Both the position numbers and the translations under genes were made by a program. A stretch of DNA of 64,000 nucleotides, from positions 1 to 64,000 of the forward strand of contig JARGSG010000109.1 in the NCBI GenBank assembly GCA_030374805.1. Reading direction: 5' to 3'. Positions 21,300-32,413 of the stretch are shown here, piece by piece. Below the pieces are notes generated by a model. That model searched no databases. It worked only from the letters and a program-made list of their open reading frames with translations, and was not told the origin of the DNA. The first letter of the stretch is position 1, and every line of letters starts with the position of its first letter. This DNA is from Gracilaria gracilis. Taxonomy: Eukaryota > Rhodophyta > Florideophyceae > Gracilariales > Gracilariaceae.

Positions 21300-23282
21300 A
21301 TGGACGATGAAGACAACATTCTGCAGAACGCAGCAGAGTGCAACGCCGAAACTGCAGGAGAGGCGTCCTGGGACGCCGAAGATGAAGAGGAGTTTGTCAT
21401 AACAGCTCTGGGAGCCAGTGAGAAGGAGGAACTCTACAAAACCGTGCCATATTGTGGAAAGTGGCAAAGAACAAACGGGCTGCACGTGGCCAAACCTCAG
21501 CTCACTAAACGAGCCTACGCCCACAAAAGAGAACTGGGCTTGTTCAACTTGTTTCTAAACAGTTCATACTTGAACTGTGTGAGAGCATGGACCAGCAAAG
21601 AGCTTCTTGAGCGCGGAAAGAGGACCAAACCTCTCCGAATGGATGAACTGCTAGCCTATCTTGGGGTTGAGCTTGCAATCTCTGTACATCGCCTCAACCG
21701 TCTTAGAGATTACTGGTGTAACACAGATCTCCTCGGCATACCGTTCTGCAAGAAAGTAATGGGGAGGGACACATTTCTAAACATACGTGCTGCAATCAGA
21801 ACTTACGCCACATATGACCCCGACATTGCCGCGTTAGATCCTTTGTGGCATAGCCGTTCTATTTTTGAACATTTTGCGAGGAATTCTGCTGGGTCTCGCC
21901 GTCCCAGTGGGAGTCAGTTCTTTGGACGAGAACACAGTAAGGTGTAAAGGCCGCACGCGCGCTAGATCTTATATGAAAAGCAAACCTGTCAGGTTTGGAA
22001 TAAGATTCTACGCGGTGGTTGGTTGGTCTCACGCCTACCTTCATAGCTTTCAAGATAACGGTTCCGGTAATAAGACTGGCCAAAGTCCGGTCCAGAGATA
22101 TACTACACTGTTCCGAAACCTCTGAGGTGCTGTTGACCGAGAGCTGGACGGAAAGCTGGTTCCGAAATTTACGGCTTCGGCTCTATGGTGTGCGCAAATG
22201 GCGCACCTGACGCAGTTGCACGCTACACCAGACAATGGTCGGCTGATGGTGATGGACAACTTTTATACCCGTCACGTTCTTGCGCGACAGCTGCACAGAC
22301 TTAGTGATGGTGAGTGCAAGCTCTTCGGAACGGTGCGATTCAATAATGTCGATGGCATAAACCGCCCTGCCCTCAAAGAAGCTATTGCCGATCTCAAGAA
22401 TGCTGAAAGGGGAGATTGGCGTCTAGTTCAGGTCTTCGAAAGGGGTGAAAAAGACGATGCTTCTATCAAAGTCGCGCAAAATACTGGGTTCATTGTCTTC
22501 AAGGACCGATCTGTAGTGTCGTTCTACACAAACGATCTCGCAGATACCCCCATTTCTCGTATTTATATGCCTGACGACCACGCAGTGCGCTGCCTTCAAG
22601 GATGGGCTCCTTTGCAGAGATGGACTGGAACGGAGTCACTCCAACGTACAACACTACAGGTTCCATCGATCATAGTTGCATATAACCTGTTTATGAATAG
22701 CGTTGACAGGTTTGACCAATTTCGCTCTACATCAGCAACATTCAGAAAGGAGAAGAGAGTTACTATGAGTATACTGACATTCATTTTAGATGCCGCCATC
22801 ATGCACTCTTGGACGCCATTTCGAAAGCGGGGGAGGTCATTATTGGGCCTTTAGTAATGAAACAACGTATTATTCATCAGCTGGTACTCGACCACGTCGA
22901 ATACAAACTGGTGAGAGCCTCGTTCACCGTGATCCCCACAGCCAGCTCCTCCCCTGTCACAAACAAAACCAACACGACGCAGTCACTTCACCTGTTACTT
23001 GAAACGGAAAACCGAAAGAGCGTACACTGCCTCTTGTGTAGTTTGTTGCCGAGAAAGGGCTGCGGACGCTACACTATGTACTCGTGCGCTGTTTGTAAGC
23101 GTGGTTTTCATATGAACTGTTTCTCATTCTTTCATTATCCGCAATCCGTTCGACATATCCGTCCTAGAGTGTACAATGCCGTCATACGTGCGAAAGCAAC
23201 ACTACGTTCTAAGGGTCATCGCAACCGGCGCAATAAGGCTACCGCTTCTCTTGCTACTGATAAAGTGTTGTTCAAGTTGTAA
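21300..23282 (+). pseudogene. piggyBac-2 transposase (DDE_Tnp_1_7 with C-terminal zinc domain), broken
   Basis: ATG at 21300 starts an acidic N-terminus, then the core with LLAYLGVELAIS, RLRDYWCNTD and DPLWHSRSIFEHF. A frameshift near 21890 leads to SSLDENTVRCKGR (first Asp), TGA at 22123-22125 follows, and the same frame resumes to MVMDNFYTRHV (second Asp) and MNSVDRFDQF (third Asp). A second frameshift near 22830 leads into a C-terminal Cys/His region (CLLCSL...CGRYTMYSCAVCKRGFHMNCF), the RING/PHD-like zinc domain seen on piggyBac transposases. Stop at 23280-23282. Two frameshifts and one stop: inactive, but every catalytic residue remains. Confidence 0.85.
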
Positions 23283-23284
23283 AC

Positions 23285-23924
23285 TAATCTTCCATGAACC
23301 CATTATATGCTCCTTTCTTGTCCGGCCAGATATCTCTGATGCCTTCCAGTACACAGTGCGGTATTTGAACTTGCACTTTCTTTCCCAGGAACCCGTACCG
23401 CTCACAAACGAAATCCTTTTACGCTTCCTTGCGAGCTTCGTTGTTTTTTCTCGACACATACCAAAGGCAGGATACTTGATGGCTATTTTTCCTACAACGG
23501 AGGAACTCAGCTGTGTCCAATAACACGGAGTTCCGCCGCATTTACGGCATGCGACGTCCTCATTGTCCTCTGCAACCTCGAGAAGGTCAGGAAGGACGGA
23601 GGTTTCCTGCGTGTTAGCAAAGCGATTTTGCGTGGATGTTCGAGGCTCTGCAGGTCTTTGAGACGCAGTTTCTGCTTGCAGCAGTGGGAAGGAACATTCG
23701 GTTTGATTGTTTTCGGTATGGTTCATGATGCTACAGATATACGGAGACCACAACGCCATCGACTTGTGAGAAACCAGTACGATAGAAAGAATGGATTGGT
23801 AGCACGTCCTTGGAAACTCCGTGGTCTTTTGGTTGCAGGTGTCCCGTGAAGTGCAGCCACCGTGTTTATTGAAGCACACGCAGCTTGTGCCAGAGGCGCA
23901 CGCACAAATGTACCCTTCAATCAA
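23285..23924 (-). pseudogene. piggyBac-2 accessory zinc-rich protein, tail-to-tail with transposase, one frameshift
   Basis: ATG at 23924 gives a Cys-dense N-terminus (YICACASGTSCVCFNKHGGC, then C). The middle has CRKCGGTPCYW and a basic RKRKR run. A frameshift near 23400 leads to RYGFLGKKVQVQIPHCVLEG, then IRDIWPDKKGAYNGF, ending at TAG 23285-23287. The stretch 23712-23817 may be an intron (GT...AG with pyrimidine-rich end), which would join the Cys cluster to the acidic middle. The stop lies 2 bp from the transposase stop. The layout suggests a conserved element-encoded partner, possibly DNA-binding; the function is unknown. Confidence 0.6.
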
Positions 23925-24140
23925 TTATACGGTCTCCTCCATCACCCAATTGACTTCTCATTGTGGAATCTTACTGGCCATTCCTTATCTCCATCTCTGT
24001 GGAGGTAATAATTTTTAGGGTCAGAAGGGTTAAATGGGTGCATAAAGATATCAACAGCTGGCCTCCTGGGCAAATTTGAGCCAATAAAAGTAAGCCAAGC
24101 AAGCGCGCATTTGGCGGACATCATGCCAAATCTGGCACGC

Positions 24141-24167
24141 TGAATGGACCCTCCGAGAGTCCATTCA
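24141..24167. repeat. perfect 9-bp hairpin inside the left end of the Harbinger element
   Basis: TGAATGGAC, a 9-base loop, then GTCCATTCA. The arms extend imperfectly as GGCACGC/GTGCGCC. Confidence 0.7.
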
Positions 24168-24237
24168 GTGCGCCAAACCCCGCCACCGCTCCGCCAAACC
24201 TCGGCAGAAACTCCCACACCATATTCACGCTCCTGGG

Positions 24238-25431
24238 ATGGTCTCAAGACCTTATATGGAAGCCATGGACCCCTGCACTACGGCCTATTGCGCAGCGCTT
24301 GGCGCAGCCTTCGTGCTCCACAGACGCCGCAGGGGAACTAACCGATCCCACACACGCGCCCATTACACCAGGAAGGGGCTTCTGAACCTTCACAAAGCGA
24401 ATGAGCTAACACCGTGGCGCCAGGTCTTGGAATCTGGCACAGACTACGATTATGTCATTACAACCAACTTCACGAAGGAACTCTTTTTGGACCACTTGCT
24501 CCCACTGTTTATCCAGGCCAGACGCGATTGCAACCACACCAGTCCATACCGCCGTACACACTCCCGACAAGGACGAAAGCCGTTACTGAAATCAGTAGAT
24601 CTCTTAGGATTGGCTTCAAACTATATGAAAACATCTGGTAAAACGTATCAACTCTGCCCGTTCTTGGGTATTGTTCCCACTTCGCTAAGCGTTTGGCTAA
24701 ACTACTCCCTCCACATTATTTTAAGGGCTACAAAAGAGACAGAGGCAGCACTTTTTGAAATACGATGGCCTTCTTTCGAAGAACAGAAACTTTCCGCCGC
24801 TCTACTAGAGAATAACCGCAAGTTTGGTCCACTGCTGAAAGGAGTATTTGCCGTCACGGATGGGAGGAGGTTTATAATTCAAAACTATGGAGACCCAGAG
24901 ATGCAGAATGCCTACTACGAGGGATACACCCAGCAGGAAGAGGTGACTAACTTGTTTATATTTAACTTCTTTGGAGAGATAATCCATGCCGCCATAAACT
25001 CTCCCGGCAGTTGGCACGACACGAAGCTAGCAGGCCTATCAGGTTTGTACCATCCTAAGCTATCAGATGATATGACACCGCCTGGGATGGAGATATTGGG
25101 AGATTCGGCCTTTCTGTCTAATACACGATGCACCAATGGAAAGATCGTTCGTGCAAGGAAGACAAACGAGACGGCAGGTGTCCCAGATTCAGAGGAGCTA
25201 GCTCCAATCGATCTGGTGCTACAGAGAATTCTACCGAGCGAGCGGCAGAGCGCAGAATAGGGTATTCGAGCCATAAAGGCTCCCTTTGGCAGACTTGGCG
25301 CAAAGCTTTGCACAGACGAACACAAGCGATCAGTGCTCATAGAGCTGGCTGTTCGTTTACTGAATTACCGCACACGCACAATGGGACGTAATCAAATCCG
25401 TAGCACATATCAAACTCCCCTTGGTAACTGA
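24238..25431 (+). pseudogene. Harbinger-type DDE transposase (DDE_Tnp_4), one in-frame stop
   Basis: ATG at 24238. Catalytic landmarks: Asp in GVFAVTDGRRFII, GSWHDTKLAGLS, and the LGDSAFLS segment, then a C-terminal part after TAG 25258-25260 that continues in frame (GIRAIKAPFGRLGAKL ... LLNYRTRTMGRNQIR) to a stop near 25431. The context SAE-stop-GIRAIK fits an original Trp codon (TGG to TAG). About 397 codons, normal length for the family. Only this single lesion separates it from an intact gene. It pairs with the convergent Myb-like gene. Confidence 0.82.
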
Positions 25432-25655
25432 GCGTGGGCCGTTGCCCAAGGAGCCAAGTGCGCGAATGCGAGCGCCAGTGAGCTTTAACGCGTACTTGCT
25501 TCGCAACATAACCGAAAATCAGAATCAATTCGTTAATAAACATTACTATTCGGGGAGTCTTCTGCCATGCTTCGCATTATCTCCTTCAGCGCAGTATTCA
25601 TACCAACCAAGATCTCTTTCGTGTCCTGCATGCTCCTATCCAACTCCGCTTTTCA

Positions 25656-26323
25656 TTACTTTACTTCATTCCTAACAACACTCGCGATAAGCGCTTCTTG
25701 TTCATCACTACTAACATTTTCACGCTTCTTAGAGGAAAAAGAGTTCGCGATAACGCCCATGAACTGCGTCATGTTCTCCATGCTGTTACTAATTACTTTC
25801 TCCGTCCTTGCCTTTTTGGCATGTAGTTTGAACTGTTTTACCGGTTTGCGCTTTTCCTGCGCCGTAGAATCACCCTTAACCGCTTTTCCATCGTCCTCTT
25901 TTTCTTTTCCGCAGTTTGAGTTCTCCTCCTTCTCTTCTGCCAACAATTTGTCCCCTATAGTTTTCTGTTTGTTTCGTGCAATATGCGTAGCACGACAGAC
26001 ATCAGAGGAGTAAGACGGATCTCCAGTTGGCTTGCGAGCGTTGCAAAGTTTGTCAAACTTGTTCTTAAGAGAATCGGCGGCTTTTTTGGGCAAACGTTGT
26101 TTGTGATCTACTCATCAAACTCTGTGGCCACCGCAGTCCACCTGTTAGCGCCAATTGGTTCAACAAATTTTACGATATCCAGTAAGGCCGTGACATTTAC
26201 AGTGCTGTAGTTGGGAGCTCCCAAACAACCTTTAGTCTTTTTCTCTGTTGCGTTCTTCTTCCCAGCTTTTTTAGGTGTTGTAGGTTTCGGAGGAAGCGCT
26301 TTTGGTTGGTCTTGGTCGGCCAT
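25656..26323 (-). pseudogene. Harbinger-associated Myb/SANT-like DNA-binding protein, one frameshift
   Basis: ATG at 26323 (an upstream TTG is ignored). The N-terminus is Lys/Pro-rich; the helical core NYSTVNVTALLDIVKFVEPI then NRWTAVATEFDE resembles the Myb-like / DUF6818 fold. A frameshift at about 26105 joins it to RLPKKAADSLKNKFDKL then KPTGDPS, the expected continuation. A Lys/Glu-rich C-terminal region ends at 25656. In Harbinger elements this partner helps transposase import and terminal binding (family knowledge). It converges on the transposase. Confidence 0.65.
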
Positions 26324-26538
26324 GTTCTTCAGTCGACTGGTACTACCGCTGCACTCCGTTGTCGCCGGAGGTCTGGGGGGACAAACGTGTGTAGACAACG
26401 CAACTGTGGTAGGTGTACTATCGGTTTGGGTTACCGTTTTGGCGCCAATATTTGGTGCGTTGTCATTTCTGAACGGAATGGAACTGCGCCAAATATTTGG
26501 TTGCCTGGCGCACTGGTTGATTCCTTTATGCAGCCAAT

Positions 26539-27179
26539 ACGTACAGCACTTTATCTACGTATGCTAATAGAGCTGCTAACTTGTAATGTTCAGTCGTAAG
26601 ACTATACTCTGTACTTATTGTGAGAATCGTGCGAAATAACTCTTTAGATTTAGTGTGGACCTCACTAGTTGCACTGTTCACCTTTACTGTGTAAAAGTAG
26701 TTCAATTGATAACCATTGACGCATTATGTATGCACAAACCATTGACCTCAACTTCCCGTGAATCTAACACAAGCACGTTGCGTGACTCAAAAACGCGCTT
26801 GTTCATTGCCCTGGAAGAATGTTTCAACGGAATGGAATTAGGCTCCCCGTCAAAGCTGAACTACGTTCATGCCCGAATTTCGTTTTTCTTGGTACAGTAT
26901 GTCCATGCCCCATGGGGACAGTTGTAAGAGGGTAAGGTTATGGGCCCTCATGAAATAAACAATAGATATTGTACACATCATGATGATGTGGTGTGGTTTC
27001 ATGATCAAGCAAGTTGCATGGGTCCTAGAATTCTACACCACGCTTCATCGTTATGAGCGTCATTTCCAATTCTTTAAAACCAGATATGGGGCTCTGTATA
27101 TAACTAAGGTTGAGCCAGAATTATGGACATGGTCGACGCGCAAGAAACGAGCTAAGGGCTAGAATATGTTCAAGGAAGG
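26539..27179. other. intergenic, nothing recognised
   Basis: Only short open stretches. No repeat boundary, promoter or RNA gene was identified. Confidence 0.4.
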
Positions 27180-28151
27180 ATGGGAGCGTGCAAGGGTGTT
27201 TTAGAACGTGACAGAGTTACATACGAAGAAGACAATCTTGATTTCTCAATTAATGATCGTCGTATAATCGAATCTACAGATGAAAACATGGATGTTGATT
27301 ATGGTTCAAGAAGCGGTGAAAAGAACATTGTCGCCTATCAAGAGGGAAACTTTCATGTAAATATCGTTCCGTACGTGGACGATACGGAGACCGTGAAACC
27401 ACGAAATGGTATGAGTAATGAGCGATATCCGTTGAGTAGGCGCAAGTTTGGAACATCCAGTATGCTCGGGGCATACTTCTTGCTCTCCTGTATTGGTGGG
27501 GTATTGATTAAGGTATGGCCGAAAAAAAGGTTCGATTTGAAAGAGTACAGAAGCTTCCTATTAAGACGAGAAGAATGTGTCGATTCATTTAAGGCGTGTA
27601 CAACAGATGAACATAATTTAAACAGCACATGTACTGAACAGTTCGTAGAGTGCGGGAAACATATAGCCAGTCGAAATGACCAATGCACTGCAGACTATAT
27701 CACTTGTACAAATTGGGCGTACTCATTGAAAAGTGAACATGAAGAAGAAGCTTTAGATCATTGTAACCTTCAACTCGGACGCTGCCAAAAATACAACAAA
27801 CCATCGAACTGGAAGAGTGTTGCGCTTGTGATCACGGTGTTAACTTTAGCAGCCTCTCTGTCGGAGTCGGTCTACGTATTCTTTGTTATCGGGTTGGTTG
27901 AAATAGCTATAGGCATATATACGGATTCATTTCGTGGATACGCCCTCGGAACCTTTCTTGCCGCTGTGTTCTTCTTCTTCTTCTTAATTGTGTGCACGAC
28001 GTGCACGTTTATTAATCGTGACGCGAGGGGCTTGCCTACGTCCCCCCAACAACCTATAATGCGCCCTCAACAAAACCTAGTCACTGGCTGCAAATGTACA
28101 ACCGTGTTACGCTCACTTAATGACCACATTGTTCTCCCGAAAACACATTAG
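27180..28151 (+). CDS. predicted four-helix membrane protein with four regularly spaced CX6C pairs
   Basis: ATG at 27180, 323 residues, intact. It has a soluble acidic N-terminus (1-90), a first membrane helix (about 95-113), then a loop with eight Cys in the regular order C-x6-C-x10-C-x6-C-x10-C-x6-C-x18-C-x6-C. Two or three more hydrophobic helices follow (about 216-236, 238-255 and 260-285, the last ending in a Phe run and CTTC). There is a potential N-glycosylation site (NST) in the loop. The even Cys pattern suggests paired helices held by disulfides in a lumenal or outside loop. No known family was recognised. It stands alone between transposons and repeats. C-terminus is Pro-rich and cytosolic by prediction. 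Confidence 0.6.
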   Translation: MGACKGVLERDRVTYEEDNLDFSINDRRIIESTDENMDVDYGSRSGEKNIVAYQEGNFHVNIVPYVDDTETVKPRNGMSNERYPLSRRKFGTSSMLGAYFLLSCIGGVLIKVWPKKRFDLKEYRSFLLRREECVDSFKACTTDEHNLNSTCTEQFVECGKHIASRNDQCTADYITCTNWAYSLKSEHEEEALDHCNLQLGRCQKYNKPSNWKSVALVITVLTLAASLSESVYVFFVIGLVEIAIGIYTDSFRGYALGTFLAAVFFFFFLIVCTTCTFINRDARGLPTSPQQPIMRPQQNLVTGCKCTTVLRSLNDHIVLPKTH

Positions 28152-28429
28152 ACCTTTAAGGCAGTCTCGACTGACTGATTTCGCTACCGACGTTTGTCGC
28201 GTTTCCATCTCTTCTTCGTTCCTTGTACCACTTTGTTCGTCCTCTGAGCCCGTCGGCAGAGCGGCACACCACGACAAGGTGCTCTGCACGTACCACATTG
28301 CGCCGTACAAGAGGTTATGATGACTCTCCTTCACTTAGTCCTCGTTACATTGGCGAAACCATGCAAAAGAGCAGCCACTCGCTTCACATTATTGTCCGAT
28401 CCTGATAAGCGCGTAATACAATCTCCGAA

Positions 28430-28665
28430 AGAAAACCCTGGAGAAAACCACAACATGGTTGCCCCCGTTGGAGTTCACTCCATGAGGTGGGGAAGACATG
28501 GAAAAAACGGTGAGATCGGTCTCCAATGATCGGCTTGCAGCCTGCTACTTGCGTGCAGCTAGTCGGGGGTCTTTTAGCCACGTACCACCCAGGTCCACGA
28601 CGGTGATCGGCAAGCTGACCAAGCGCTTGGGCGAGTTTAACGACATCCCGGGTCCAGCCGGTGTC
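28430..28665 (-). repeat. interspersed repeat family R1, copy 1
   Basis: The minus strand begins ATGTCGTTAAACTCGCCCAA and runs through TGCACGCAAGTAGCAGG to a GGTTTTCTCCAGGG end. It matches copies at 39870-40110 and 49985-50115. The conceptual translation is also shared (VVKLxQAxGQL, PxIG), so it may derive from an old coding sequence. Confidence 0.65.
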
Positions 28666-30373
28666 TTGTGGTGTCAGATAACAATGCTCCAGCAACCGAT
28701 GCGGTTCTTGATAGAAAGTGCCAGAGCCTCACTCACAAGGCCTACAATGAACGACTTCATAAGTCAGTTAGAGAATTGATTAGAGAGTGGCCACAGAAGT
28801 TTTTAGTCTTCCTGAAGAAAGAAAACTTTGCGCAGACAAAGTTTTCCTTTAACTCCAGGAATAGAAGAATTGAAGTCCACCAAGAGAGATAGAAGGCCTA
28901 CAATGGACAGTGGACGAGCGACGAGCCGTGCTTCGAGGTTTAATGCAGTTATATCAGAGTTGGGGGCAGGCATAGGCGCTTAGCTAGACCTCATCGACGA
29001 GGACTATCGGTTGAAGATTTCCCTAGAGAAAACAACGCCGACAAGAGCTACCTGCTCCAGGGTTTTATCCTATTGGCTTCGTTGCAGTCAAGATACACAA
29101 TCTCCCAATAGATAACAACAGGCACTTCTCGAGAGGGAACTCTTCTGTCAAAAGAAGCGTTCTGCATTAAGTTGTAACTAGGCTTATGTGTTCATAGAGA
29201 AGGAAAGAGAGAGAGCGAGCACCTCTCGGCACAAAGTTGTCATCATACCAAATTGAAAGATGTGAGCTCCGAAATCTTTGGGTTTCCAATTGTTTCATAA
29301 CAGCAAATAGTTGTTGAGGTTTGGAAGTTGGGTTCCCTTTTTCCTGAAGTACGAGACTCGCTTCGCATTTCATGAAACGTATCCTCAACTTCAATACAGA
29401 TGAAAACACTATTGCTCGTCATGAGAATTCGGAAGTAGCTCTTCTGGAAGAAGGGGGGTTTGCAATTGGAAAAGACTCGTTTCATCCTAGTGGGCCAATC
29501 CCAACGGCCGACACTCGGATTGCCCAAGGGGGTGAAATACTTTCACTCAATACCTTTCTGTAGAATCATGACAAAGAAGACCGTCGTGCGGACTTGGTAC
29601 TTTCTCTCCCCAGTGATTACTATACATGGATATATGTATATAAGTAACGCCGCAACAAAATGTAACGCGTAAAGAACGTTATATAACGCTCGTTATTAAA
29701 CCTTCCATTGAAAGTACAGTAGCGGTTGTACATATACTATGGCTCAACTAAAGCTTTCAGCGACCATTCCACATAGGTGTGCAAGAGTCTTGAACACTTC
29801 GCTACGCATGTAAGGTTACGTACAAGGGTACAAGAGCGCAATGATAGCGTTCTACAATGGTACCAACGATGCTGGTAGTCGTTAACGAGAAATATTCAAC
29901 ATAAGAATGCAAAGCTTTCGGTGACAAATTGGGAAGAACTGAATTGGAATGATTGCGCAGCCTTGACGGTGTCGTAATTCATCAACTGCATGAATTAGCA
30001 CTCCTTCACGCTGTCCTCATAAGTGGTAAGGAACAACCGGTGAAGGAATGAACTATATATTGTTCTGGCACCAGAAAATGAAGCTGGCACATGACATTGT
30101 CTTGTTAGCTAAGAGTGTAGCATAGCGTTTAGATAAGCGAAATACTGGTGTTTTAGTTTCAGCCTGAATGAAATGAACAAGGTGATGCAGTTGATATAAC
30201 AACTGAAGTGCTGAACATAGTGAGCTTAGAAACAGTTATATGCAGGTTTTGGTGGTTCGATCAGGCCACGCAGGTACAAACGGAACGAAACAAGCGCGCT
30301 GACTGGCGTAAGGTAGACGTAGAAGCAAAACAAAACCACTTGCGAAGCCTGTTGAAGTATGGTTGCGATCAGA
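28666..30373. other. non-coding region with gene relics
   Basis: A short plus-strand relic at about 28700-28892 encodes KSVRELIREWPQKFLVFLKK, then EN. It resembles a relic at 44870-44968 (KSLIDMIEWPLRFLAFFKRE). Another open stretch at 29372-29563 has no known similarity. The rest shows nothing clear. Confidence 0.4.
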
Positions 30374-31723
30374 CTAGGAGGCGTTAGTTTGCTCGTAGAA
30401 CAAAATGTACCCCGCTTCGGTGCTTTGAGCACTCTCCTGTGTTACGCCGTATACACTCTGAATCTCGCCTTCGTCCTTAGGTTCTACAGCATCGTCATCG
30501 AACATCAACCATTGCCTATGAGACTTGATGAGAGATACATAATGACCTTGATTGGGACCCGATCCAACATGAACTACTACCGCAAATAAAGAATACAGAC
30601 GATCGGGATCTTCCGCGTCATCACTAGTGTTACAAAGACGCAACTCGAGCGGAAATACAACTCGATAGTTGAGCTTTTTGTACTTACCCAACGGTTCCAC
30701 GTACTTGAAACGTTTCAAATGCAAAGCGAGAATCTTCGGCAACTGCTTGATTCTCATTCGCCGCTCCGCTTCCTGAAGTGAACAGCATGCGTCACAGAAA
30801 AACTTGTCTTGCTTCTCAAGCAGCTCTGTTGAAGAGAAGTTACGAAGACACGACGTGAGCGATGAGTTTTGTTCAACATCGACACTCAAATCAAAAAAGG
30901 ATTCGACCCTCTGCGTGACAGTCTCGCAACATAGACATCTGACCTCATTGGAAAGGTGACCTTCGAACAATTCATGAACAAAGGTTTTCGGATTTCGCTT
31001 TTCGTCAGCAAAGGTATCGTTCGAAACGGGGATGGTGGTGCCATTTTGAAGCTTTCCGTTGACGTTTGTGAGGTAGTTGGTGTAACTGTCCTTCGAAAGG
31101 TCATTCTGCTCGCGCTGGCGCTTGGCGGAGTTCTCCTTGTGCAAGCATTCGACAACTTCATTGAGAATGAAGTTGAGAAACTCGTGAGCATCCTGATGCA
31201 TGTAGCTGGAGAAAAGCTCGTTCTCCTGACGTAGTTTGTTGACAAACGTCTTCGGGGGTACGGAGCCAGTGCGCTTCTTCTGCGTGGCAATCTGCATAAA
31301 CAGGTCGCCCAGCGCAGTAAGCATGGTTTCCTCCGCTCCGTTGGTGTCGCTGGAGTCGAGGAAATTGGCGCTGGTGGAGGCGTACTCATTCGGAGAGGCG
31401 TCGTCGGTGGCACGCGCAACGCTGGACACTGTATTCGCCAGAGGGGTGGGGTTTGCAGTCTTGGGCAGCAACGACGGGGCGGTGGAAAACAAACTGGAGG
31501 AGTTGACTCTGGAGTCGATGGGGGGCGGCTTGGCGATCCTTCGATTGTTGGTGTAATCCAAGACTGCTTTCCGAAACGGCTCGCAGAAGTAGAGCGCCTG
31601 GAGGACGGAGTTGCAGTAACAGGTATTGCCGAAGTTCTCGAGGCCGAAGTAGCGTTCATCCTCGGGAAGGTCGGCGTGCAACGCCTTCTCCAGTTTGTTG
31701 CCCGTGGAGTTGACGGAACCCAT
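30374..31723 (-). CDS. ubiquitin carboxyl-terminal hydrolase, USP12/USP46 type (peptidase C19)
   Basis: The start is taken at the ATG at 31721-31723 ([12 protein letters not shown]); the longer open frame upstream is repetitive GC-rich sequence. 449 residues, intact, no intron. Catalytic Cys35 in [17 protein letters not shown], catalytic His in [11 protein letters not shown] near residue 397, and Asp in WLMFDDDAV. Two Cys pairs (CLCC and CDACC) form the zinc-holding finger typical of this subfamily. The family removes ubiquitin from proteins and in other eukaryotes is activated by WD40 partners (WDR48/20). A Ser/Thr-rich insertion at about 75-140 between the Cys and QDAHEFL boxes is longer than usual. 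It lies 0.7 kb from the end of the RHD3 gene in the same direction. Confidence 0.92.
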   Translation of the reverse strand: MGSVNSTGNKLEKALHADLPEDERYFGLENFGNTCYCNSVLQALYFCEPFRKAVLDYTNNRRIAKPPPIDSRVNSSSLFSTAPSLLPKTANPTPLANTVSSVARATDDASPNEYASTSANFLDSSDTNGAEETMLTALGDLFMQIATQKKRTGSVPPKTFVNKLRQENELFSSYMHQDAHEFLNFILNEVVECLHKENSAKRQREQNDLSKDSYTNYLTNVNGKLQNGTTIPVSNDTFADEKRNPKTFVHELFEGHLSNEVRCLCCETVTQRVESFFDLSVDVEQNSSLTSCLRNFSSTELLEKQDKFFCDACCSLQEAERRMRIKQLPKILALHLKRFKYVEPLGKYKKLNYRVVFPLELRLCNTSDDAEDPDRLYSLFAVVVHVGSGPNQGHYVSLIKSHRQWLMFDDDAVEPKDEGEIQSVYGVTQESAQSTEAGYILFYEQTNAS

Positions 31724-32056
31724 CGCAAAGCGATGGGCGAAGCGTAGCAGATTAATTATGTTTGCGGTGGATAAGAGCGCATGTGAAGGCTTGTGAACGC
31801 GTGTGAGAGCTCGCGGGCGCGGCGCGGAGGTGGGAGCGAGCAACAGCTTTGACGGCGACGGAGGGGGTCGGATGAGGGGCGCATGTCGTCGAGCCGCTGC
31901 TGCGGCTATCAACTCTGCGGCGCATCGGCCAGCACCGTTCGCCCCAATTTTCACGCCACGGCTGGGCGCCCCGCGTTCCAGTTTTTCGCATAAAAAGGCT
32001 GGCCACGTGGCGCAGCACCGCCCCGTCCAGCGCGGGCCCGCGCTGGCGTCCGCCGC

Positions 32057-32161
32057 ACGAGCGCTTTCGCTTCGCTTGCGCGCACTTTCGCTTCGCCAGC
32101 GAGCACTTTCGCTTCGCTAGCGAACACTTTCGCTTCGCTTGCGAGCGCCTGCGCTTCGCGC
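32057..32161. repeat. 21-bp tandem repeat, five units
   Basis: Five units of about 21 bp with the core CTTTCGCTTCGCT and variable GCGAGCA/GCGCGCA joints, in the spacer between the RHD3 gene end and the USP start. Position suggests a promoter-region minisatellite for the USP gene. Confidence 0.8.
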
Positions 32162-32413
32162 GGGGTGCGCGCCATCACGCCATCGAGAATGCTGCTGCAC
32201 GCCGCGCCTCCATGGCGTAGCGCGCCGCAGCGACGCCGATCTGCCGCGCGCGGCGAGCAACACTTATGCAACCGCTTTGTTAGTGTAGTGAATAAGTTAA
32301 AAAGGAGGTCTCGCACATCCGCCCCTCATTATCACGCAAGTCTCAACACTTGAGCCCCAGCCTAGCTACAGTCAGCATCCCGTACCAGCTATCTACCAAG
32401 CTACCCCGCGCTT

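Larger units (their letters stand above)
20806..24029 (+). mobile_element. piggyBac-2: near-complete piggyBac element with TTAA duplications
   Basis: TTAA at 20802-20805 and 24030-24033 flank inverted ends: left CCCTTTTGAGACTAAAA, right (reverse complement) CCCTTCTGACCCTAAAA. TTAA target sites and CCC-starting ends are hallmarks of piggyBac. The 3224-bp body holds a plus-strand transposase and a minus-strand accessory gene that end 2 bp apart. Confidence 0.9.
24036..26535 (+). mobile_element. PIF/Harbinger DNA transposon adjoining piggyBac-2
   Basis: Ends GGGTGCATAAAG (left) and, reverse complemented at the right, GGCTGCATAAAG, both followed by ATCAAC-like sequence. A 3-bp AAT flanks each side (24033-24035 and 26536-26538), matching the 3-bp duplications of Harbinger. 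A hairpin at 24141-24167 (TGAATGGAC arms) and extra GCGCCA-containing inverted words lie inside the ends. It encodes a DDE transposase and a Myb-like protein, the standard gene pair. Confidence 0.8.

Noticed and set aside
30886-31728. 280-codon Pro/Ser-rich minus-strand frame inside the USP gene
   Set aside because: It is an out-of-frame shadow of the USP coding sequence.
32057-32161. CRISPR array
   Set aside because: Contiguous 21-bp units without unique spacers; it is a minisatellite.
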